Shown piece after piece: positions 1-10,897 of a DNA stretch of 64,000 bases. Each line of letters starts with the position of its first letter. Position 1 is the stretch's first letter. The stretch is from Mesostigma viride (taxonomy: Eukaryota; Streptophyta; Mesostigmatophyceae; Mesostigmatales; Mesostigmataceae), in contig RPFO01000715.1 of assembly GCA_009746045.1 (NCBI GenBank), positions 409,449 through 473,448 of the forward strand, written 5' to 3'. Under the pieces are notes generated by a model. It was not told where the DNA came from and ran no database searches. It saw only the letters and a program-made list of their open reading frames with translations. Both the position numbers and the translations under genes were made by a program.

Positions 1-2075
1 CCTGCCCTGTCCTCATCCTTGTCCTCTTCGCTGCCCTGTCCTCATCCTTGTCTTCTTCCCTGCCCTGTCCTCATCCTTGTCCTCTTCGCTGCCCTGTCCT
101 CATCCTTGTCTTCTTCCCTGCCCTGTCCTCATCCTTGTCTTCTTCCCTGCCCTGTCCTCATCCTTGTCTTCTTCCCTGCCCTGTCCTCATCCTTGTCTTC
201 TTCCCTGCCCTGGCCTCATCCTTGTCTTCTTCCCTGCCCTGTTCTCATCCTTGTCTTCTTCCCTGCCCTGTCCTCATCCTTGTCGTCTTCCCTGCCCTGT
301 TCTCGTCCTTACCTCTTCCCTGCCCTGTCCTCGTCCTTACCTCTTCCCTGCCCTGTCCTCATCCTTGTCTTCTTCCCTTCCCTGTCCTCATCCTTGTCTT
401 TCTCCCTGCCCTGTCCTCATCCTTGTCTTCTTCCCTGCCCTGTCCTCATCCTTGTCGTCTTCCCTGCCCTGTCCTCATCCTTACCTCTTCCCTGCCCTGT
501 CCTCATCCTTGTCTTCTTCCCTGCCCTGTCCTCATCCTTACCTCTTCCCTGCCCTGTCCTCATCCTTGTCTTCTTCCCTGCCCTGTCCTCGTCCTTCCTC
601 TTCCCTGCCCTGTCCTCATCCTTGTCATCTTCCCTGCCCTGTCCTCATCCTTGTCTTCTTCCCTGCCCTGTCCTCATCCTTGTCGTCTTCCCTGCCCTGT
701 CCTCATCCTTACCTCTTCCCTGCCCTGTCCTCATCCTTGTCTTCTTCCCTGCCCTGGCCTCATCCTTGTCCTCTTCCCTGCCCTGTCGTCATCCTTGTCC
801 GCTTCCCTGCCCTGTCGTCATCCTTGTCTTCTTCCCTGCCCTGTTCTCATCCTTGTCTTCTTCCCTGCTCTGTTCTCATCCTTGTCTTCTTCCCTGCCCT
901 GTCCTCATCCTTGTCTTCTTCCCTGCCCTGGCCTCATCCTTACCTCTTCCCTGCCCTGTCCTCATCCTTGTCTTCTTCCCTGCCCTGTCCTCATCCTTGT
1001 CTTCTTCCCTGCCCTGTCCTCATCCTTGTCTTCTTCCCTGCTCTGTCCTCATTCTTGTCTTCTTCCCTGCCCTGTCCTCATCCTTGTCTTCTTCCCTGCC
1101 CTGTCCTCATCCTTGTCTTCTTCCCTGCCCTGGCCTCATCCTTGTCTTCTTCCCTGCCCTGTCCTCATCCTTGTCTTCTTCCCTGCCCTGGCCTCATCCT
1201 TGTCTTCTTCCCTGCCCTGTCCTCATCCTTGTCTTCTTCCCTGCCCTGTCCTCATCCTTGTCTTCTTCCCTGCCCTGTCCTCATCCTTGTCGTCTTCCCT
1301 GCCCTGGCCTCATCCTTGTCTTCTTCCCTGCCCTGTCCTCATCCTTGTCTTCTTCCCTGCCCTGTCCTCATCCTTGTCGTCTTCCCTGCCCTGTCCTCAT
1401 CCTTACCTCTTCCCTGCCCTGTCCTCATCCTTGTCTTCTTCCCTGCCCTGTCCTCATCCTTGTCTTCTTCCCTGCCCTGTCCTCATCCTTACCTCTTCCC
1501 TGCCCTGTCCTCATCCTTGTCTTCTTCCCTGCCCTGTCCTCATCCTTGTCTTCTTCCCTGCCCTGGCCTCATCCTTGTCTTCTTCACTGCCCTGGCCTCA
1601 TCCTTGTCTTCTTCCCTGCCCTGGCCTCATCCTTGTCTTCTTCCCTGCCCTGTCCTCATCCTTGTCTTCTTCCCTGCTCTGTCCTCATCCTTGTCGTCTT
1701 CCCTGCCCTGTCCTCGTCCTTACCTCTTCCCTGCCCTGTCCTCATCCTTGTCTTCTTCCCTGCCCTGTCCTCATCCTTGTCTTCTTCCCTGCCCTGTCCT
1801 CATCCTTGTCTTCTTCCCTGCCCTGTCCTCATCCTTGTCTTCTTCCCTGCCCTGTCCTCATCCTTGTCTTCTTCCCTGCCCTGTCCTCATCCTTGTCTTC
1901 TTCCCTGCCCTGTCCTCATCCTTGTCTTCTTCCTGCCCTGTCCTCATTCTTGTCTTCTTCCCTGCCCTGGCCTCATCCTTGTCTTCTTCCCTGCCCTGGC
2001 CTCATCCTTGTCTTCTTCCCTGCCCTGTCCTCATCCTTGTCTTCTTCCTGCCCTGTCCTCATCCTCGTCGTCTTC
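1..2075. repeat. 29-bp minisatellite, about 70 copies, in the first visible intron of the Rab gene
   Basis: The unit is 29 bp, reading TGCCCTGTCCTCATCCTTGT plus nine more pyrimidine-rich bases. Shorter variants containing TCATCCTTACCTC are interspersed. The array runs from the window edge almost to the 3' splice site at 2112, so it serves as an extended polypyrimidine tract. It is open in three frames only because the unit lacks stops; nothing suggests it is coding. Confidence 0.95.
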
Positions 2076-2112
2076 GTTGCCCTATTCTTGCGTGCCACCC
2101 CCATGCGCGCAG

Positions 2113-5100
2113 CTGGTCCTCCTGGGAGACAGCGGTGTGGGCAAGAGCTGCATCGTGATGCGCTTTGTGCGGGGGCAGTTTGACCCTTCTTCCAAGGTAG
2201 GCCCTGCCTCGCCACTTTCGTAATTTCTTCTGACGTCAGTCCTATCTGACTACTAGGGAGCCGCGCCCGTCCTGGACATGTTTGTCTTGTGCTACCTCGT
2301 TAACTATGTCAAGTCCTAAGGAAAGTCCTACATGTAGATGATGATGTTGAGGCTTGACACCGTCTGACGTGAGTGAACATGGCACGGGTTTGTTCCTCAC
2401 GAACACCCCTTTTTAATGATGTGTTTGATAACCCAGCAGAACGTTGTCTTAATGCCAGTTTGTGTGCCCGGATGGCAATTAGGACAGGTGTATGGAAATG
2501 GCATGCCTATGCGCATGACACGCAAGTACTTACTTTATGGCAATGCCGTCGGCATGGAATCAGAACAGCGACATGGAATCAGAACAGCGACAATGGTTTG
2601 GTCGGTGTGGGAAAGATACTCGTGGCATGAGGCAGTTCTAGTGGCAGCCCTGAGTGAAATCGCGACCAGAGAGGGTCACATAGCAGGGCAGAGGATGGGG
2701 AACACAGCTGTGGCCACAGCCACGAGCGACATGCTAGGAGAAAGCTGGCTCGCTGCATGTGCTTCCCAGCACGCTGGGATGAAGCGGCGCAGTGTCGCTG
2801 CGTGTGCAACCCAACACGCTGGGATGAAGCGGACACTCTCGCTACGGCTGCTATCCCCCACGGCAAACACCTGTGTGATCCCTTTCTCGTCAAAGCATGC
2901 TCACTCATCGTGTCCACTCGGTCGCACATATGCCCGCCTGCAGGTCACGGTGGGGGCCGCGTTCCTGTCACAAGCGGTGGCGCTGCCGGACATGCCAACC
3001 GTCAAGTTTGAAATATGGGACACGGCGGGGCAGGAGAGGTGTGTGCCATCCATACTTTATATACAGAACCGACCTGGCGCGTGCGTAGATGGCTTATCTG
3101 GGAAGCGTGTGCGCGGGATTTGCTTTTTGCCCATGCTATTTGCCCATGCTATTTTCCCATGCTATTTGCCCATGCTATTTGCCCATGTCTGTAGTCATTG
3201 TCGCTGTTACCATTGTTGCTTGTCTTTACTGTGCTGGGTGTCTCTTTTGCCATGGTATGTGCCTCCTGTGAGTGCCTGCACGGTAATGGACAAGGAGCAG
3301 GAGGTTGCTGGCTGGTGGCAGCCATGCCCAAGCCGGATGTGGGCAAGAAAATTATATATGATGGGTTCATTCTGCAAGCATATATTGGAGAGGCACTGAG
3401 GTACTGAGCGAGGCGGCGAGGGGGCAGGGGGTGGTGGTGGGTGGGGTTGGGAGGGGGGTGTGGGGGGGTTGTAAACCGGTGCGTTATGCATGGTAGAGTA
3501 GTCCACCCGTGTCTGCCCCCCTATTGAATATTGCCCTTTCCGCACTTGCCAATCTTCCGTACCCTGCACACTACCTTTTGTCACCCAACCCGTTTGCCAC
3601 AATCCGCTTTACTGACACAATGGCACCCCATGACTTTTCAGGTGACCCTTCCCTGCCACGACGGTCATTGTCTCGGCATGAACATCGCGCCCCCTGGTGG
3701 TTTCGGCCCAGGATGTCTGCTGTGATTTGGGTGCCTAGGATATGGTCACACGGCATGCCCACCTAGCTACTTGCATCACACACGGTATGCCCACCTAGCT
3801 ACTTGCATCACACACGGTATGCCCACCTAGCTACTTGCATCACACACGGTATGCCCACCTAGCTACTGGCATCACACACGGTATGCCCACCTAGCTACTT
3901 GCATCACACACGGTATGCCCACCTAGCTACTTGCATCACACACGGTATGCCCACCTAGCTACTGGCATCACACACGGTATACCCACCTAGCTACTTGCAT
4001 TACATGGACAGACGGTTACTGCAACTCGGTTGTCTTACTATACCATCATCGACCAGTTGATGTTGTTTTACTACCATCATCAACCCGGCAAGGATGGAGA
4101 TCCATTCATTCATGACCAAGCGGTTGTCAACAAGCCTACACAAAGCGGATCAGAATGCGCTACGCCAAACTGAACGGAAATTGTTATTCACCAATACTTG
4201 GTTTCCAATGGCTCATCTCCAAGTCATCTCCCTTGCTTCTGCTATCCCCCGCAGGTACGCCTCGCTGGCGCCGCTCTACTACCGGGGCGCGTCGGCCGCG
4301 ATCGTCGCGTACGACATCACGTCGCGCGAGTCATTTGCCAAGGCGCACTTCTGGGTCAAGGTGCGCGAGCTGGTCACGAACGAGTCCCTGTAGTTACTCA
4401 TGTTGGGGTGAATGGTCCATGGATAGGCTGGCTCGCCTGTCTGGCTCGCCTGACTAGCTCGACTGACTAGCTCTCCTGACAGCTAGCCTGACTAGCTGGA
4501 CTGACTAGCTCTCCTGACAGCTCGCCTGACTAGCTGGCCTGACTAGCTCGCCTGACTAGCTCAACTGACTGGCTAGACTGACCGCATGTCATGTGATTGC
4601 GCATGGATGAAACGAGGAGAAGGAACAAAAAAAGGAAAAGTGCGAAACGTCAACCTCCCCAACACGACCATCCATCCATGTATTCTTGTTTCTCCCATCC
4701 ATCCATGCAACCGCGCGCTGCACGAATAAAAAACAGCCGCCCAGTTGTGGGTAATCCATCGGCCAACCACATGTTCCCTGACACACGTAGGCACACAGGC
4801 CTTTTGCCAGTGCACCTGTTGAGGTCACCCGTGCTCCGTGATGTATGAGTCATGCTCAAGCGCTGGACTGTTCGTGTCACGCATGCAAGCCAGCACACCA
4901 GTCCCAGCAGGGTGGTTTTCAGGGTATTCAGGCTCTTTTTTTTCTTTTTTCTTGTTTTGCTTTTTGGCAGGTCGATGCAAGTAGTTGTGTTCCCGGTGTC
5001 CCACATGTGGCATGGCTTGATGGTACACACATGCCGCAGTGACCAGCGCGGCTGCAGTGGCAGGTGGCGCCATAGCCTGTGCCAGCTCCCTGGCCTCTGG

Positions 5101-8081
5101 CATGAGGGTCAATCTAAACCATCATCCCATTCTTGTTGCAGTGCGTGGTGCACCCTTTCATGTCTGCCAGTGACAATCTAGTGGTTACGTAAGCACTTTC
5201 TATTCTCCCCCCCTTCCCCCCTTCCCCCCTTCCCCCTTCCCCTTCCCCCTTCCCCCCTTCCCCCCTTCCCCCTTCCCCCTTCCCCCTTCCCCCTTCCCCC
5301 TTCCCCCCTTCCCCCCTTCCCCCTTCCCCCTTCCCCCCTTCCCCCTTCCCTTCCCCCCTTCCCCCTTCCCCCCTTCCCCTCCCCCTTCCCCCTTCCCCCT
5401 TCCCCCTTCCCCTTCCCCTTCCCCCCTTCCCCCTTCCCCCTTCCCCCTTCCCCCTTCCCCCTTCCCCCCTTCCCCCTTCCCCCTTCCCCCTTCCCCCCTT
5501 CCCCCTCCCCTTCCCCCTTCCCCCCTCCCCTTCCCCCTTCCCCCTTCCCCCTTCCCCCTTCCCCCTTCCCCCCTCCCCCTCCCCCCTTCCCCCTTTCCCC
5601 CTTCCCCTTCCCCCCTTCCCCCTTCCCCTTCTCCCCCCTTCCCCTTCCCCCTTCCCCCTTCCCTTCCCCCTTCCCTCCCCCCTTCCCCTTCCCCCCTTCC
5701 CCCTTCCCCCTTCCCCCCTTCCCCTTCCCCTTCCCCCCTTCCCCCCTTCCCCCTTCCCCCTTCCCCCCTTCCCTTCCCCCCTTCCCCCTTCCCCCTTCCC
5801 CCCTTCCCTTCCCCCCTCCCCCTTCCCCCCTTCCCCCTTCCCCCTCCCCTTCCCCCTTCCCCCTTCCCCCTTCCCTTCCCCCTTCCCCCCTTCCCCCCTT
5901 CCCCCTTCCCCCTTCCCCCTTCCCCCTTCCCCCTTCCCTTCCCCTTCCCCTTCCCCTTCCCCCTCCCCCTTCCCCCTTCCCCCCTCCCCCCTTCCCCCTT
6001 CCCCCTTCCCCCTCCCCCCTTCCCCTTCCCCCCTTCCCCCCTTCCCCCCTTCCCCCTTCCCCCTTCCCCCCTTCCCTTCCCCCTTCCCCCCTTCCCCCCT
6101 TCCCTTCCCCTTCCCCCCCTTCCCCCTTCCCCTTCCCCCCCTTCCCCCTTCCCCCCTTCCCCTCCCTTCCCCTCCCCCTTCCCCCCTCCCCTTCCCCCTT
6201 CCCCCTTCCCCCCCTTCGCCCCTCCCCCTTCCCCCTTCCCCCTTCCCCCTTCCCCCCTTCCCCCCTTCCTTCCCCCCTTCCCCCTTCCCCCTTCCCCCTT
6301 CCCCCTTCCCCTTCCCCTTCCCTCCCTTCCCCCTTCCCCCTTCCCCCTTCCCCCTTCCCCCTTCCCCCTTCCCCCTTCCCCCTTCCCCCTTCCCCCTTCC
6401 CCCCTTCCCCCTTCCCCCTTCCCCCCTTCCCCCTTCCCCCCTTCCCCCTTCCCCCCTTCCCCCCTTCCCCCCTTCCCCCTTCCCCCCTTCCCCCCTTCCC
6501 CCCTTCCCCCCTTCCCCCCTTCCCCCTTCCCCCCTCATCTGCCCATCCACACCTTGCCTTCTCCTTGCTTATTCCCGGCCCCTTCCAACCCCTTTGCCAT
6601 CGTTGCCTCCTCCTCACCCTAGGCCTGACCCGATTGGCCCCCCTGCCTCTTTCTTCTTTCCCTCGCTGCTTTCCTTCCCCACCCCTCATTATGTGCCTGG
6701 TTGCCATCTTGCTCCCTACCCCTCCCCTCCCTCTTCCTTGGCCGCACATCCGTCTCTCATGTATCCCTCCGTCACACATGCCTCGCTGCCTCTCCCTCTG
6801 GCACGCATCCCTCGCTGCCTCTCCCCTCTGGCACGCATGCCTCGCTGCTCCTGCTCTCTGGCATGCATCCCTCGCTGCCTCTCACCTTGCTGGCGTGCCA
6901 CGTCCTGTGTGTTTCTCGTGCATCTCATCGCCGTGCGTCCCGCGTGGTCCAGGAGCTGCAAAAGCACGGCGGCCCAGGCCTCATCATTGCACTGGTGGGC
7001 AACAAGGTGGACCTGGCTGATAAGCGCAAGGTGTCGCTGGAGGTGCGTAAGGGTCAGGGGTGGGTCCAGGGAATCCGGGTGTTGACGAACAACAACAATG
7101 ATCATGATCATCAGCATGTTTTTTAAGTGTTAGTCACAAGCGTTGTGTGTGATGTTGATAGCCACACACGGTGACGTGAACAGCAGACACCCGTGGAGTA
7201 GGCGCACCTGTGTGCGTGCCTGCATGTGCCGTGGAAGCCAACGCATCCAGCGCCCTGCTAGTAGTCAAAACGGCTCCCCTCTGATGGACTGGGGGTGTAC
7301 CGGGGTCTGCTGGTAATGGTGGTCGTAGGTTACCATTGAGACATGTGTGTTTTCATATAAGAAACATTTATGTCGTGATATTGCGAAATATTTGTGTTAC
7401 AATAATGAGAAAGATGTGGGCATAGAATGTGACTGCACCGTGCTGGCAGGGTCATCAACCCCTCCCATGCACAGTGTGATTTGGCCGTTTTAATTGTGTA
7501 ACTCCACTTCCCTTGTGGATCTCCAGACGTGCCACTGGTTGCCCATTATGAACACGGCTGGGCACCCTAGCGGCACCACAGCCTGGCTATGGGCATGGAC
7601 GTGTACATGGAGTGGATCGGCAAAGTTTTTGGCTTGACAGATGGCCTGTCCTCTCAAGCTCCTCGTGCCATTCATCCATCATTTCATCCCTCAGGCCAAT
7701 TTTGCAATTTGAGTGGTACATCAACTCCTGGCATCCTTGACAGGGCAGCGCTGCCTGGGAACGCTTTACGAAGGGTGGACCCAGGGGAGGGTCCGAAGCC
7801 AATGTGCAATGAAACAAGCCTGATCTCGGCCGGTCCTGTTATTTGCACGTGTCCCGCTGCAAACCTACTGCGCACCGTGTCACCCCACTCCCTGCTGTGG
7901 CTCTTGTCCGCAGGACGCCGAGGCGTATGCCGGTGTCAACGCGTCGCTGTATATGGAGACATCGGCCAAGACGAGCCAGGGTGTGCAGCCGCTGTTTGAG
8001 CAAATTGCACGCATGCTGTTGCAGGCGGCGGGCACGGGCGCGCCGACCGCGGCTCAGCCTGTCGTGGGGCGGGCAGGATGA
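2113..8081 (+). CDS. ARA6/RABF1-like Rab5 GTPase, 5' end missing
   Basis: Five exons are visible: 2113-2196, 2944-3038, 4255-4360, 6953-7042 and 7914-8081 (stop TGA), giving 180 residues. Read in order they carry the P-loop GDSGVGKS, the switch I region, WDTAGQER (G3, switch II start), NKVD (G4) and ETSAK (G5). Splices are GT-AG; the WDTAGQER arginine codon is split between exons 2 and 3. The family marks are those of plant ARA6/RABF1: [27 protein letters not shown] and WVKELQKHG across an exon junction. The C-terminus ends VVGRAG with no cysteine, so it cannot be prenylated. ARA6 proteins are instead N-myristoylated and palmitoylated; that exon, about 20-25 residues, would lie upstream. The inferred role is endosome/vacuolar trafficking. 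Introns hold minisatellites, a pyrimidine tract and a LINE micro-insertion. A conventional Rab5 is less likely because of the missing cysteines. Confidence 0.93.
2491..2545 (+). mobile_element. Micro-insertion of a T-LINE 3' tip (35 bp) with TSD
   Basis: Positions 2501-2535 match only the last bases of the T-LINE 3' end (GCATGCCTATGCGCATGACA, then CGCAAGTACTTACTT). They are flanked by TATGGAAATG (2491-2500) and TATGGCAATG (2536-2545), a 10-bp duplication with one mismatch. It lies in the Rab intron 2197-2943. The remainder of that intron shows no feature I recognise. Confidence 0.7.
3747..4004. repeat. 32-bp tandem repeat, about 8 copies, Rab intron
   Basis: The unit is CACACGGTATGCCCACCTAG followed by CTACTTGCATCA, 32 bp, nearly perfect with single-base variants. 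It sits in the intron between Rab exons 3038 and 4255. No coding potential is seen. Confidence 0.93.
4425..4580. repeat. Degenerate CTGACTAGCT repeat, Rab intron
   Basis: CTGACTAGCT-type decamers alternate with CTCCTGACAG variants directly after the 4360 splice donor. The rest of this intron up to about 5200 shows no supported gene. Confidence 0.8.
5201..6535. repeat. 1.3-kb nearly pure pyrimidine tract (C3-6T1-3)n, Rab intron
   Basis: About 1.33 kb of + strand is runs of C separated by TT or TTT, with only rare interruptions such as a G near 6216. The complement is pure GGGAA-like purine. Such homopurine-homopyrimidine mirror tracts can form triplex DNA (established for the sequence type; not shown here). 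Very long G/E/K/R frames on the minus strand are low-complexity artefacts. Confidence 0.95.
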
Positions 8082-8171
8082 TGCTCACAATGCCAGCGCA
8101 AGGATGGCTCTTTTGTCACTCTTGATCAACTCCGTCCATGGGACGACTTAGTTGAGTGCATAGTGTATGAT

Positions 8172-8935
8172 ACATAAGTAAGTAAGTAAGTGTGTGAACA
8201 TGCACTGAAGGCATGCCACGGAGTACCGGATGAGGTGCTTTTCTACGCGGATACTTCACCCGCGAAGGCAAGTTGCGCGACTCACTCGCCCAGGTCTAAG
8301 TAAGTAAGTAAGTAAGTACTTGTGTGTCATGCGCATGGGCCTGCCACAGAGTACTATGCTAATCTTATTAGAAAAATAGTTACACGACAGGTACGCATAT
8401 CGTCTGCATCATGCCCATATAGTCACTAGAGGGGGATATAATCCTCATCTGAGCTGTCCTCTACTGTAATTGCAGATGAGGCGGTAGTGTAGCGGCTATC
8501 CTCAGGGGCAATACGTACCTCCACCGGCCTGCGGACTTCTACCCTGCATTCTAGCCATGGGCCGCGGGACCCGTGGGGAGAAAACAGGAGCATGCCCCAC
8601 AGGAAGGTGCTTATCGCAGACGGCAGCCCATGCATTTCTCCTTGTCTATCGTAGCCCTGGGCGCAGGGTACAGATAATCCCAGAAGCTGTGCATCCTCAG
8701 CCCAGGTCTGGAGTCGCAGATAGCAACTCCGCATCGTACGGACTATCCGAGACGACTGTACCCTCGGCCATGATGGTACGGGTGTACGTGGGGGTAGGTT
8801 GCATGCTAACCCCCGATAGCCCAGGAGAATTCTCGGGACCGGAGCCTGAGGGGTTTTAGGGGCATACCCAGCTAGCTCTAGAGGGTTCACCCATGCACAA
8901 ACCCGTATATAAGAAAGTACTTGTGTGTCATGCAC
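8172..8935 (-). mobile_element. T-LINE 3' end fragments with (TTAC)n tail
   Basis: Read on the minus strand, a frame ends at 8426 with an acidic tail (ITVEDSSDEDYIPL). It is followed by a short 3' UTR (ATGATGCAGACGA...TAGCATAGTACTC) and a tail whose complement is (AGTA)n at 8296-8315. The same C-terminus, UTR and tail recur at 33620-34007 and 60063-60440. The upstream part (8430-8935) matches the C-terminal part of the nested T-LINE W: LLGLSV is encoded here and at about 33065. A second tail (AAGTAAGTAAGTAAG) at 8175-8190 suggests another truncated copy. Both lie just downstream of the Rab stop. Confidence 0.75.
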
Positions 8936-9370
8936 AAAGGCAAGCCAGGGAGTAAGTACTATGCTAATCTAATTAGACAAATAATGACACAAAAGTTCAG
9001 ACAATTCAATTAAACATCGTCCAGTGTAAGCAAGTAAGTGAGTATATACTTGCGTGTCATGCGCGTAGGCATGCCACGGAGTACCATGAGCACTAATCTC
9101 ATCATTCAGAGGGGGGTGTAGCTGCTTGAGGACAAGGGCCGGCAAAGAGGAGGCGGCGGGGCATGTCGGATGGTATGGCCGGGTGACAAGAGGGAGCCCC
9201 CGCAGGCGCCCACGTGCGAAACGGACTACCTGGGCCCACCGCTCTCCGGCCTCCTGGTGGACGGCCCCCGCGATGAGTGGACCCCGCGGGAAAATGGCCG
9301 GGCTGCTGCCATGCATCTCCACCCTCCGCAACGATGCTGTCATGGGAGTGGACAATATTTCACCGGCCGG
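8905..9370 (-). mobile_element. Further T-LINE 3' ends, minus strand
   Basis: At 8905-8980 and 9025-9105 the minus strand again reads the GGCATGCC...CGCATGACACGCAAGTA signature with TTAC-like ends. The second copy extends upstream to about 9370 with a frame containing EMHG, resembling the 8426-8935 frame. These are separate 5'-truncated copies placed tail to head. Confidence 0.6.
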
Positions 9371-9390
9371 AGGTGGTTAAGATGCCTGAG

Positions 9391-10446
9391 CTTGAGCCTT
9401 TCCTCCGGGGTGCATGTTTGCGTACCGGATTTTACGATCTCGAAGGCCTCCCCCCGCCGATGTATTGGAGGACCGCTGTCCGGGTCATGCTCTACAAGGG
9501 CAAGGGGTCCGCCGCGGACACCGGCAACTACCGCGGCGTACATGCCTCCAAAGCTGCGTGCAGAAAGTCTTCATGCATCTCCTGCTGAACCGCATGCGTG
9601 CCAGCCTCGATTAACGATTCCCATTTAGGTGAGTCCCAGATGGGCTTCCGTGTTGGTCGCGATTGTGTTACATATGGTCACCATGACTGCGCGCCGCCTG
9701 ATCGAGGAAGTGCGCCGCCTGGCCCCCAGCCTCTTACCATTGCTATTGATCTTCGTGGATTTGTACACCAAGGCATTCGATATGGTTGTACAGGACGCCC
9801 TGTGGGTGATCCTCCACCTGTTCCGTGTCCCATCGTAAATTGTCGAGATCATATCCGCCAGTTCTATGAAGGGTCCCAAGCCCAGGTCCGTACCGCTGAC
9901 GGCGTCACTCAGGCATTCCCCCTGCACACCGGGGTGGCAGGGCTGTGTGCTCTCCCCATATCTATTCATCATTAATTATAATGGACTATATTATGAGGCA
10001 TGCACAAGCCCGGGTGGAGGGGCGCCCGCGCTGGGGATCGAGATCACGGAGTACACCAGCTACGGCGGGGTCGACCCACCCTACCGACTGACTCGGACTG
10101 AGCGATCTGATCTACGATGATGACACGACGCTCGTGGAGACCCCGGAATCCGCCCAACTCTGGCTAGATAGCAATTCGGTTGACACTGGAAGCGCGGGCG
10201 GTGGGGCTTATCAAGGAGACAACCAGCGCAGGCCGGCCAGAAATTGGGAGAATCCGGACCATCCGGTAGCTCGAGCCTGCCGTTATCTTGTCCGCGTGTT
10301 CGAGTCGTTCAGGATGATGAAGATGAATGGTGATGGAAATGTGTATCCGTGTGCATTGAAATTATGGCTGGCTTACGTGTAGAGCGATCGCTAGATGGTG
10401 GGGCTCATGATCAGCAAGAAAACTAACGGAGGTCATGACCATCGGC
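9391..10446 (+). pseudogene. T-LINE W reverse transcriptase, N-terminal part, decayed
   Basis: Across shifting frames one reads YKGKG...NYRGV (RT 0/1 region), a QMGFR region, FVDLYTKAFD (RT motif A with an inserted residue), QGCVLSPYLF-like sequence (motif B) and LIYDDDTTLV, where intact elements have YADD. At least four frameshifts and the A-to-D change in the catalytic box make it non-functional. It was further split by a SINE-like insertion at 10209-10396. Confidence 0.8.
10200..10405 (-). mobile_element. SINE-like repeat (188 bp) with 9-bp TSD inside W
   Basis: GGTGGGGCT at 10200-10208 is repeated at 10397-10405. The 188 bp between (10209-10396) break W's RT frame at AVGL|MISKKT. The element carries AACCAGCGCAGGCC and GAATCCGGACCAT, shared with copies at 42244, about 44120, 48790, 48906 and 53743. 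Truncated copies always keep the GGCCTGCGCTGGTTGTC...TTGATA end, so that end is taken as 3', giving minus orientation here. No polymerase III box was confirmed. Confidence 0.65.
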
Positions 10447-10474
10447 GCCGGCAATGATGCAGCCACAATGTCAT

Positions 10475-10897
10475 CGTCCCAGCGCAGCCACAATGTCATC
10501 GTCAAGCACTTCGACCAGCCGGCAGGTGAGGACTCGACGACTCTTCTCACGGCATTTAAGCGCGACATTCTTGCCCCCATGCACATTACTGGTGAGCTGC
10601 GGATGTCGGCTGTCCGCCTCCCCGGCGCGCGGGGAAAGGCTGGCCCGGCACCGGCCGTGCTCCTCACCTTTAAGTACATGGCGGACCCGATGTTGTTTCT
10701 TAAAAACCGCAAGAAGCTCTCGAGGACTCACTTCACGCTGGACGACATCCGAACTGACCCTGGACCAGCAACAACGGCGACGTGAGCTATGGCCGACCTA
10801 CCTCCAGATACGGCAAAGCGCAGGGGGGAAACCGGTATACTGGAAGGGGGACGTCATCCACGTCGGCCACAAGCCTTGGCAGGCACCCCCAGTCTAG
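10475..10897 (+). pseudogene. Half-LINE X ORF1, C-terminal half with one frameshift
   Basis: The frame starts in HNVIVKHF (RRM-like first strand) and runs through RLPGARGKAGPAPAVLLTFK to LDDI. A shift near 10760 then gives QQQRRRELWP and YWKGDVIHVGHKPWQ before the stop at 10897. The same order and motifs occur in Y (31660-32118) and Z (42990-43362). The layout resembles LINE ORF1 proteins with a coiled coil plus RRM-like domain (family knowledge; RNA binding inferred). No RT follows. Confidence 0.7.

Noticed and set aside
19-2223. Three overlapping plus-strand frames of about 700 codons
   Set aside because: They translate a 29-bp tandem repeat in every frame. Only the last 84 bp before 2196 are a real exon.
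5114-6779. Minus-strand Gly/Lys/Arg/Glu-rich frames of about 500 codons
   Set aside because: Pure purine low complexity opposite a pyrimidine tract inside a Rab intron.
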